From the NCBI GenBank assembly GCA_964347945.1, contig CAYGAW010000006.1:1-5760 (forward strand): 5,760 bases of DNA. The letters run 5' to 3'. The first letter of the stretch is position 1. Each line of letters opens with the position of its first letter. The stretch is from CAYGAW01 sp964347945. GTDB taxonomy: Bacteria > Chloroflexota > Anaerolineae > UBA7937 > B3-Chlor. Under the pieces are notes generated by a model. That model was not told the origin of the DNA, searched no databases, and saw nothing but the letters and a program-made list of their open reading frames with translations. This document shows positions 1-5,098 of the stretch, piece after piece. The position numbers and the translations under genes were made by a program.

Positions 1-60
1 CATCGGGAAGCCGGTCTTCCCGAGAGCGACGCCGGCCCCATTGCGGAGGATTCATCTTGA
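1..60 (+). CDS. C-terminal tail of an upstream gene (partial, unidentified)
   Basis: Reading from base 1 in frame 1 gives 19 codons without interruption and then TGA at 58-60. The tail is acidic and polar, ending in AEDSS. The stop overlaps the TTG start of the next gene (57-59) in a TTGA arrangement, which is typical of translationally coupled genes in an operon; this coupling is the main reason to believe the reading frame. The other two forward frames are also open here, so the choice is not certain. Too little of the protein is present to name a family. Confidence 0.4.
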   Translation, partial: HREAGLPESDAGPIAEDSS

Positions 61-1070
61 AAGAAGCCAACGATCCGGTCAACACCAAGGTACCCTATCG
101 CATCGATGTACATCATCACGTCTTGCCCAAATTCTATGTCGAGGCCCTGGAGAGGGGAGGCACAACCACGTTCGGCGTGGTCTTGCCCGACTGGTCGCTG
201 GAGGCGCATCTCGAGGTGATGGACAAGAACAAGATCGCCCTGGGGATGGCTTCCATCCCCGTGGGAATCCACTTCGAGGGTGAAACATTCGCCCGTGATC
301 TGGCCCGGCAAAGCAACGAGTTCCTGGCCTCACTGTGCAACGAGCACCCCACCCGGTTCGGCGCCCTCGCCGCGCTGCCTCTGCCCGGTGTGGACGGCGC
401 GTTGGCAGAAGCCACGTATGCCCTCGACACGCTCAAGCTGGATGGCGTGGTGATGTTGTCCAACGTGGCCGGGCACTATGTGGGCGATGGGGAGAACGAC
501 GAATTGTTCGCCCAATTGAACCGCTCCAACACCGTGGTGTTCATCCACCCCGGCGATCCTCCAGACACGGGCATCCTTCCATCGATCCTGTACCCCATCG
601 ACACGGCGCTCGAGACCGTTCGTGCGGTGATGAGCTTGCTCTACGGTGGGGTGTTGGAACGGTACCCGAAGGTGAAGTTCATCTTCGCGCACTGCGGCGG
701 GATCACGCCCTACCTGGCGTTTCGCATGGTGCGCGGAAGGACGTGGGTCAGGGGACAGGGTGGGGCAGACCCGGGCATGCTAAACGAGGCGCCGCACGAA
801 ACCGAGGCGGCCCAGGCCATCGGCCTCCTGCAGCGCCAGTACTACGATTCCATGTCGGCCAATGGGGCGAACGGCCTGCGGACGCTGCAGGCCTTTGTCG
901 ACACCTCCCACATCCTTTTCGGGACCGACCACGCGATACTGCCAGCGAGGTACCAACCGCTCAAGATGCGCGAACTGATGCGCTACAAGGGTTTCGACGA
1001 CACGACGCGCCTGGGCGTTGAGCGGGGAAATGCGCTGCGTCTGTTCCCTCGCCTCCTGGAGGTACTCTAA
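57..1070 (+). CDS. Amidohydrolase-2 family metal-dependent hydrolase/decarboxylase (ACMSD-like)
   Basis: A 337-residue cytosolic TIM-barrel protein of the amidohydrolase-2 family (PF04909), which includes aminocarboxymuconate-semialdehyde decarboxylase (ACMSD), gamma-resorcylate decarboxylase and related C-C bond-cleaving enzymes. All expected active-site positions can be seen: HxH at H19/H21 (IDVHHHVLP), H164 in VFIHPGDP, H212 in FIFAHCGG, and D291 in LFGTDHA. By ACMSD analogy H19, H21, H164 and D291 bind the metal and H212 is the general acid/base. No signal peptide or membrane segment is seen. The start is TTG at 57, behind GGAGGA (45-50) at 6 bases spacing; no later start leaves the HxH strand intact with a comparable ribosome site. 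It overlaps the upstream stop and lies 2 bases before a paralogous gene, so it is in an operon. Family assignment is firm, substrate unknown: an aromatic or unsaturated carboxylate is likely but inferred only from the family. Confidence 0.93.
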   Translation: MKEANDPVNTKVPYRIDVHHHVLPKFYVEALERGGTTTFGVVLPDWSLEAHLEVMDKNKIALGMASIPVGIHFEGETFARDLARQSNEFLASLCNEHPTRFGALAALPLPGVDGALAEATYALDTLKLDGVVMLSNVAGHYVGDGENDELFAQLNRSNTVVFIHPGDPPDTGILPSILYPIDTALETVRAVMSLLYGGVLERYPKVKFIFAHCGGITPYLAFRMVRGRTWVRGQGGADPGMLNEAPHETEAAQAIGLLQRQYYDSMSANGANGLRTLQAFVDTSHILFGTDHAILPARYQPLKMRELMRYKGFDDTTRLGVERGNALRLFPRLLEVL

Positions 1071-1072
1071 TC

Positions 1073-2041
1073 ATGGGTTCCAGTACTCCTTCTTCTCACT
1101 CCACGACGCGTGGGATCGACATTCACCACCACTTCCTGCCCCCGTCCTTTGTCGACGCGTTGGCCCAATCGGGACATCCGGCCGCCGCGCAGGCGAAAGC
1201 CCTGGCATGGTCCCCTCAGAAATCGGTGGCCATGATGGACGAATGTGGGATCGAGACGGCCATCGTCTCGCTTTCCTTGCCGGGTGTTTCCTTCACCGGG
1301 GCGGCGGATCCTGCTGCGCTGGCACGTCAGGCTAATGAATATGCGGCTCGCATGATCGCCGATCATGGGGGCCGTTTTGGCGCTTTTGCCTCGCTGCCCA
1401 TGCTGGATGCGCAGGCGGCGATGGCCGAAGTCGAGTATGCCCTTGACACTCTCAAACTGGATGGTGTGACGCTGCTCACCAACGTCCGCGGCCGATATCT
1501 TGGGGATCCAGACTTTGGTCCGTTGCTGGCCGAACTCAACCGGCGCAAGGCGATCGTCTTTCTGCACCCCAATGAGGCCCCTGGCCCGGGGTTCAATGAT
1601 TTCGTGGAATTCCCTCATGACGTCACGCGGGCACTGGCTTCCCTGACCGAATCGGGAGGGATGGAACGCTATGGCCGCATCCGGTACATACTGGCTTACG
1701 GGGGAGGAACCATACCGTTCATCGCCGCGCGGGTGACGGTGGTAGGCATGGACGTCTTCGGCAACTTCCTGAAAACGATGCTACGCTACCTCCAACGTGC
1801 ACGCGTGATGCAGCGCATGAACTACGATCTCACCGCCTCGACGGACCCCTACGCCTGGCGGGCGCTCCTCGGGCAAACGAAGCCCACCCGCATCCTGATG
1901 GGATCGAACTACCCCTGGACATCGCCAGCGGCGTTTGCCCGGCAACGCGCGGAATTGCGGGCCTTTGAGGAGCTCGATGAGCCAAAGATTCAGTCCATTG
2001 AGCGCAGCAATTCGCTCAAGCTGTTCAGACGATTCGCCTGA
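1073..2041 (+). CDS. Amidohydrolase-2 family paralogue with altered active-site residues
   Basis: A 322-residue amidohydrolase-2 (PF04909) protein, paralogous to the gene just upstream. They share the same landmarks throughout, e.g. 15 of 21 residues identical in the block beginning DTLKLDGV (residues 124 and 125), with RQ.NE, RFGA and HHH in register. HxH is present (H18/H20, IDIHHHFLP), as is H165 in VFLHPNEAPG. But the position of the catalytic His is Y209 (YILAYGGGT, codon TAC 1697-1699), and the position of the metal-binding Asp is N279 (LMGSNYPW, codon AAC 1907-1909). Loss of both argues against ordinary ACMSD-type chemistry; it could be a non-catalytic partner, a metal-independent variant, or an enzyme with different chemistry. 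Some family branches are believed to carry Asn at the Asp position, so degeneration is not proven. The ATG at 1073 follows GGAGG (1058-1062). The frame is intact and full length for the family, so this is not an obvious pseudogene. Confidence 0.92.
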   Translation: MGSSTPSSHSTTRGIDIHHHFLPPSFVDALAQSGHPAAAQAKALAWSPQKSVAMMDECGIETAIVSLSLPGVSFTGAADPAALARQANEYAARMIADHGGRFGAFASLPMLDAQAAMAEVEYALDTLKLDGVTLLTNVRGRYLGDPDFGPLLAELNRRKAIVFLHPNEAPGPGFNDFVEFPHDVTRALASLTESGGMERYGRIRYILAYGGGTIPFIAARVTVVGMDVFGNFLKTMLRYLQRARVMQRMNYDLTASTDPYAWRALLGQTKPTRILMGSNYPWTSPAAFARQRAELRAFEELDEPKIQSIERSNSLKLFRRFA

Positions 2042-2129
2042 AGGCCGCTTGCGCGCGTCTCGCGGTTATGCCGCCAGGACTATTTCGAAAACGCATCCCA
2101 TCCCCATTTCTTGGGAGGCCATACGGATA

Positions 2130-2190
2130 GGTCAAGAGTACAAATGCCACATACCCCACACAGGCCTTTCCCTCGAGCGAGCCACCGAAA
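2130..2190 (+). repeat. 61-bp direct repeat, copy 1
   Basis: Matches 2725-2785 base for base with no gaps, offset 595. I count 6 differences in 61, at 2132, 2136, 2145, 2161, 2165 and 2174; five of the six are C/T changes. The core contains GCCACATACCCCACA and GAGCGAGCCACCGAAA. On the minus strand both copies lie in the same frame of a short ORF (58 codons ending at 2025; 62 codons ending at 2641), giving peptides around GKACVGYVAFVLL and GKTYVGYVAFVLL. Four of the six differences change the amino acid, so selection on a protein is not evident and a non-coding dispersed repeat is the simpler view. Confidence 0.85.
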
Positions 2191-2244
2191 AAGGCCCCCA
2201 TGGTTCGGTACGGGCTGCGCCCTACTCAGGGCTACTCAGGATGC

Positions 2245-2279
2245 GGGGGCGCTCTTCGACACGCTCAGGACAAGCCCCC
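2245..2279. repeat. Hairpin with CTTCGACA...CTCAGGAC core (dispersed-repeat-like)
   Basis: GGGGGC (2245-2250) can pair with GCCCCC (2274-2279) around a 23-base interior containing CTTCGACACGCTCAGGAC (2254-2271). Sequences of the form TTCGACA-GCTCAGGAC are familiar to me as dispersed intergenic repeats in several environmental bacterial phyla; that recognition is from memory and is not tested here. The adjacent CCCCC (2276-2280) can alternatively pair with GGGGG (2289-2293), so two mutually exclusive stems compete for the same C-run. Confidence 0.5.
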
Positions 2280-2303
2280 CTTCAAAGTGGGGGAATACGC
2301 TGC

Positions 2304-2422
2304 TCCCTCGCCCTTTGAGGGGGGAGGGCTGGGGTGGGGCTGACCAGAAGGGGATTCGCTCAGCAATCTCGCTATATGCCCGCCCCGCCACCCTCCCCTA
2401 ACCCCTCCCCTCAAGGGAGGGG
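2304..2422. repeat. GC-rich imperfect inverted repeat (REP/MITE-like) with G-run arms
   Basis: The left arm (about 2304-2340, CCCTCGCCCTTTGAGGGG followed by G-runs) and the right arm (about 2382-2422) are imperfect reverse complements: both, read on the appropriate strand, give CCCTC-CCTTTGAGGGG-GGAGGG-GGGG-GGGGC with small gaps. The arms enclose about 40 bases of ordinary sequence. Each arm also has an inner hairpin: 2305-2328 (loop TTTGA, one mismatch) and CCCCTCCC (2402-2409) with GGGAGGGG (2415-2422), loop CTCAA. This layout resembles short palindromic elements dispersed between genes. No target-site duplication or transposase is seen. Confidence 0.6.
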
Positions 2423-2724
2423 AACACAGTGATTCCTCCCCTGGCCTCCTTGGATGCCTAGACTGGGCTCAAGGCAGGTGTCCCCTCACACTGTCACCAG
2501 CACCGGCGTTGTCCTTCTTTCCCATCACAGCTACAATATCGGCGTTTCCCGTCACCATCTCACGCTGCCGACTGCCCATTGGTGGCCAGGAGCCACACGA
2601 AACAACAAGGTCTATCGAGCGGACGCTCCGACACCGCAGGTCAAACACCCGCCGGTCTTCCGGAGACGCTGACCACTGCCTGGCGCACCCGTCCTGACCC
2701 CACACAGAGGAGGCAACCCGAAGG

Positions 2725-2785
2725 GGCCAACAGTACAAACGCCACATACCCCACATAGGTCTTTCCCTTGAGCGAGCCACCGAAA
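2725..2785 (+). repeat. 61-bp direct repeat, copy 2
   Basis: Second copy of the repeat at 2130-2190 in the same orientation, 55 of 61 positions identical. Similarity fades abruptly to the right of the CCACCGAAA end in both copies, giving a sharp boundary. To the left it decays gradually. It lies about 115 bases upstream of the methyltransferase start, so it could fall in that gene's upstream region, but no promoter function is shown. Confidence 0.85.
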
Positions 2786-2833
2786 GCGTCCCACCCGACG
2801 GCTCTGCAAGAACACCCGGTGGGGGACATTATG

Positions 2834-2846
2834 CAGAACAGTTCTG
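2834..2846. promoter_or_regulatory. Perfect 6-1-6 palindrome upstream of the methyltransferase (possible operator)
   Basis: CAGAAC (2834-2839) and GTTCTG (2841-2846) are perfect inverted repeats around one central A, 56 bases before the ATG of the next gene. Position and symmetry suit a dimeric repressor site. The GAAC-GTTC half-sites recall LexA boxes of some bacteria, but the 1-base spacer does not match the usual LexA spacing. Function is inferred only from symmetry and location. Confidence 0.25.
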
Positions 2847-2901
2847 TAGAGGTATGTCTTGGCGCGCTGATGCTTTGTGAGCCTCATGGGGAGTTCGAAA
2901 G

Positions 2902-3786
2902 ATGGAAAACAAACTGGCCCCAATCGCCTATACCGCCTATCGAGTGATGTTCTATGTCGCTCTGGAACAATACGAGCCGGATGAACGCAGGCTCATCCAC
3001 GATGACCTGGCCCGCCAGATGCTGCCAGGGCGCTTGAAGCTACTGGTAAGTCTCTTCGCCTTTCGACCACTTAGGCACGGATTTCTCAGTCTGATTGAAC
3101 GGCGCTCCCCCGGTATGCGCGGCGGCTTTTGCCGGAAACGGTACATTGATGATAGGTTGATGGAAGCGTTAGGCAGCGGTATCGATACCGTCGTGATCCT
3201 GGGGTCGGGATTGGACACACGGGCATATCGTATCCGCCAGTTATCGACCCTACTAGTTTATGAAGTGGACCTGCCACAAACGATTGCCTACAAGGAAGGA
3301 AAACTCCGGCAACTCTATGGATCCGTTCCTACCCATGTCAGGCTGATCCCCATAGACTTTGATCGCCAAACGTTGGAGGACGTTTTGAAACGCCATGGCT
3401 ATGCACTAGATCAAAAGAGCTTCTTTATCTGGGAGGGAGTGACGCAGTATCTCTCCGAAAAGGCCGTGCGTACCGTCTTTGAGTTTTTGGCCAAAGCGAG
3501 ACCGGGCAGCCGTATCGTATTCACCTATATCGTTAAGGATTTTATTGATGGAGAAAGAACCTACGGGCTGGAACGGTTGTACCAGCAAACCAGGGTAAAG
3601 AAGCAGATTTGGCAATTTGGGCTGCAGCCCTCGCAGGTCGCGGCGTTCATTGGAGAATATTCCTGGCAGGAATTCGAACAGGTAGGCGCCGATGAATATC
3701 GACAGCGGTATCTAGATCCGATGGGGAGAACGGATGCGGTGATGGAGATCGAAAGGATGGTTTACGCTGAAAAAACGACGATTTAG
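2902..3786 (+). CDS. SAM-dependent O-methyltransferase, LCMT/TIGR00027-like family
   Basis: A 294-residue class I methyltransferase of the leucine carboxyl methyltransferase-like group (PF04072, TIGR00027 type), expected to move a methyl group from S-adenosylmethionine to an oxygen or carboxylate. Motif I is VVILGSGLDTRAYR (97-110), matching the family's GxGxDTRAYR SAM-binding loop; EVDLP (121-125) supplies the acidic residue at the end of strand 2; FIWEGVTQYLSEKAV (175-189) is the EGV..YL motif; PGSRIVFTYI (201-210) is the next core strand. There is no signal peptide or membrane helix. The ATG at 2902 follows GGGGAG (2888-2893) at 8 bases. Length is usual for the family. It sits alone, with 860 bases before and 180 bases after it, so no operon partner is obvious. 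GC is lower than in the amidohydrolases. Substrate unknown; relatives often occur in secondary-metabolite or lipid loci. Confidence 0.9.
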   Translation: MENKLAPIAYTAYRVMFYVALEQYEPDERRLIHDDLARQMLPGRLKLLVSLFAFRPLRHGFLSLIERRSPGMRGGFCRKRYIDDRLMEALGSGIDTVVILGSGLDTRAYRIRQLSTLLVYEVDLPQTIAYKEGKLRQLYGSVPTHVRLIPIDFDRQTLEDVLKRHGYALDQKSFFIWEGVTQYLSEKAVRTVFEFLAKARPGSRIVFTYIVKDFIDGERTYGLERLYQQTRVKKQIWQFGLQPSQVAAFIGEYSWQEFEQVGADEYRQRYLDPMGRTDAVMEIERMVYAEKTTI

Positions 3787-3818
3787 CAGACCTGTCATTA
3801 GGCAGAGGGGCAAGCGCC

Positions 3819-3843
3819 CTAACAACCGCATGCAGGCCGTTAG
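3819..3843. other. Hairpin CTAAC...GTTAG in the methyltransferase-deaminase gap
   Basis: CTAACAACC (3819-3827) pairs with GGCCGTTAG (3835-3843) with two A-C mismatches, leaving loop GCATGCA. No T-run follows, so it is not a canonical intrinsic terminator. The outer arms CTAAC and GTTAGAT resemble the R-type core sites of integron attC elements, but the whole is only about 27 bases against the usual 57 or more for attC. The rest of the 180-base gap (3787-3966) shows nothing else definite. Confidence 0.35.
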
Positions 3844-3966
3844 ATGCACTGCGGAGGTGTGCCATGCACCGGCCTCTTCATCAAGATGCGCAACTCCGCC
3901 ACCCTCCATTTCCGCCCCTCAGCCTGGTCCTTGGGCAGCTATACCTGATCTACAAAGGAGTCGAAG

Positions 3967-4437
3967 ATGGATGAACACGACCTGAGACTCATGCTAATTG
4001 CGATTGATGTTGCCCGAGATGCCAGGAACAACGGTAATGAACCTTTCGGAGCAGTGCTCGTCGACGAACAGGGCAACATCCTTTTGGAAGCGGAAAACAC
4101 AGTCCTCACTGCAAACGATTGCACCGGGCATGCAGAGACCAATCTGATGAGGGAAGCTTCCAGAGAATATGACAGTGATTTCCTCGCCAGATGTACGCTG
4201 TACAGCAGTACAGAACCTTGTCCCATGTGTGCCGGCGCGATATTCTGGGGGAATGTAGGACGGGTAGTATATGGTCTCAGCCAGGAAGGCCTTTGCGAGA
4301 TGGTAGGTGTGGATGCCGAAGACGTTCTTTATCTGCCCTGTCGGGAAATCTTGGAAAAAGGGAAGGAACCAGTCGAAGTCATTGGGCCTGTCCTTGAAGA
4401 AGAGGCGAGAAAAGTACACGAGGGTTTCTGGCGGTAG
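3967..4437 (+). CDS. Zinc-dependent nucleoside/guanine deaminase (CDA fold)
   Basis: A 156-residue cytidine/deoxycytidylate deaminase-fold protein (PF00383), a soluble hydrolytic deaminase. The zinc site is explicit: H55-A56-E57 (GHAE; His binds zinc, Glu shuttles the proton) and PCPMC at 84-88 (Cys85 and Cys88 bind zinc). NEPFGAVLVDEQGNIL (24-39) is the usual N-terminal strand pair. The AND preceding GHAE and the C-terminal stretch ending HEGFWR look more like bacterial guanine/nucleoside deaminases than the essential tRNA adenosine deaminase TadA, but TadA-like or other base deaminase activity cannot be excluded. The ATG at 3967 follows AAGGAG (3955-3960) at 6 bases, a strong ribosome site. 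The gene stands alone between two spacers. A housekeeping purine-salvage role is likely; a link to the neighbours is not shown. Confidence 0.92.
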   Translation: MDEHDLRLMLIAIDVARDARNNGNEPFGAVLVDEQGNILLEAENTVLTANDCTGHAETNLMREASREYDSDFLARCTLYSSTEPCPMCAGAIFWGNVGRVVYGLSQEGLCEMVGVDAEDVLYLPCREILEKGKEPVEVIGPVLEEEARKVHEGFWR

Positions 4438-4447
4438 GAGGCCATAG

Positions 4448-4462
4448 AGCAGAGCTTCTGCT
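4448..4462. other. Small perfect hairpin just after the deaminase gene
   Basis: AGCAGA (4448-4453) and TCTGCT (4457-4462) form a perfect 6-bp stem with a 3-base loop, starting 11 bases after the deaminase stop. It may protect or end the transcript, but no T-run follows, so a Rho-independent terminator is not supported. Confidence 0.3.
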
Positions 4463-4685
4463 AGAAACGAAGAAGGGTCTGGAGCACACTGGCCAGTGCC
4501 CGGCGGGGCCTCTAGTATGGACGCTGTGGCCTAGCTGACCACGTGCCGATCGCCGGCTGGCTGGCAGCCGGTCGCAGCTCATTGAAGTCAGAAGGCGCTC
4601 GGCCGGTCTTTCGGGTGGCGACCGAGCCAAAGGTACATCACACCCATTCTGGCCTGCTATGTCAGGCTGAGAGGAGAAAGACGAT
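4463..4685. other. Non-coding stretch with several stable hairpins
   Basis: No gene is visible. A 12-base perfect palindrome CACTGGCCAGTG lies at 4487-4498. CCGGCTG (4553-4559) pairs perfectly with CAGCCGG (4565-4571) around GCTGG. GCTCGG (4597-4602) pairs with CCGAGC (4622-4627) and encloses a smaller CCG/CGG stem. These last two stems lie within about 130 bases before the small ORF at 4686, so they could be its leader structure or a small RNA. I recognise no known riboswitch or RNA family in them. Confidence 0.35.
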
Positions 4686-4814
4686 ATGGACCCGTGGCTC
4701 GTCCTTTTCCTAAGCATAACCTGGGGTGGGCCGGCTGGACTCGGCATCTTCTTGGCGGGGCTGGGTGTTTACTACTGGGGCAGGGCCCAGAAGACAAAAG
4801 CAGAGCAAGAGTAG
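4686..4814 (+). CDS. Small predicted one-pass membrane protein (42 aa, hypothetical)
   Basis: An ATG at 4686 opens 42 codons ending in TAG (4812-4814). The peptide starts MDPWLVLFLSITWGG, continues with a glycine-rich hydrophobic run (PAGLGIFLAGLGVYYWG, about residues 16-32), and ends in a charged tail RAQKTKAEQE. Residues 4-32 could form one transmembrane helix, with the basic start of the tail suggesting a cytoplasmic C-terminus. AGGAG (4672-4676) lies 9 bases upstream, a good ribosome site. Evidence for reality is the ribosome site, the hydropathy layout and the sensible codon makeup; no family is recognised. It could also be a chance ORF in a GC-rich spacer. Confidence 0.45.
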   Translation: MDPWLVLFLSITWGGPAGLGIFLAGLGVYYWGRAQKTKAEQE

Positions 4815-4820
4815 CGTCAC

Positions 4821-4834
4821 AGCCCCGCCGGGCT
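4821..4834 (+). terminator. Weak terminator-like hairpin after the small ORF
   Basis: AGCCC (4821-4825), loop CGCC, GGGCT (4830-4834) forms a perfect 5-bp stem 7 bases after the small ORF's stop. The only T-rich stretch (GTTCTGTTTTC, about 4846-4856) lies 11 or more bases downstream, too far for a canonical intrinsic terminator. Confidence 0.2.
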
Positions 4835-5098
4835 CTCGCCCTTGGGTTCTGTTTTCGAGGCCCAATCTCGCTCCTCAGCAGGTGCGCTTGCGGGGGAGGT
4901 TCCCCTTTTCCCAAGCAAGACTGGCCATCTGGCCAATCTCAAGATCGTCCATTTGGCCGATGTGTCGATACGTGATTTGTGCTATCCTCTATTGCTGCTG
5001 GTGAGGTTACTCGTAGTAGTGTCGAAAAACCGACGGCAATTCCTCCACAGGGTGGACGAAGTGAAGTACCCAAGAAAGCATGCCAGAAAGGCACGAGA

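Larger units (their letters stand above)
2042..2901. other. 860-base repeat-rich spacer without a convincing gene
   Basis: No open frame here reads like a protein. The forward frames over 2111-2401 translate a GC-rich inverted repeat into Arg/Gly/Pro-rich text, and the reverse frames over 2469-2923 are low-complexity Arg/Cys/Ser-rich text. What the stretch does contain is listed separately: a two-copy direct repeat, a hairpin with a CTTCGACA/CTCAGGAC core, a G/C-run inverted repeat, and a perfect palindrome near its right end. Smaller hairpins are GCGG/CCGC (2062-2074) and CCGG-TCTT-CCGG (2652-2663). A tandem CTACTCAGG pair lies at 2222-2240. No canonical terminator (stem plus T-run) was found after the amidohydrolase operon. 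Confidence 0.7.

Noticed and set aside
335..1021. Long forward frame of 228 codons inside the first amidohydrolase gene
   Set aside because: Arg-rich shadow frame of a well-supported gene in GC-rich DNA.
2025..2201. Minus-strand 58-codon ORF containing the repeat-encoded GYVAFVLL peptide
   Set aside because: Shares the peptide with the 62-codon ORF at 2641-2829, but four of six base differences are amino-acid changing and the ORF ends differ completely; better explained as a DNA repeat.
2111..2401. Open forward frame of 96 codons in the spacer
   Set aside because: It reads through the GC-rich inverted repeat, giving text such as LLPRPLRGEGWGG that is a typical artefact of translating this repeat type; no ribosome site and no protein-like pattern.
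2402..2422. Perfect 8-bp GC hairpin as an intrinsic terminator
   Set aside because: No T-run follows on either strand, and it is part of the larger inverted repeat.
2469..2923. Overlapping minus-strand open frames of about 100 codons
   Set aside because: Arg/Cys/Ser-rich, no recognisable domain, mutually overlapping in different frames, and crossing the direct repeat.
4979..5098. GTG start giving a 40-residue N-terminal extension of the acyltransferase
   Set aside because: The extension does not look like a condensation-domain start, and the ATG at 5099 has AAAGG upstream and places the HHxxxDG motif at the usual distance.
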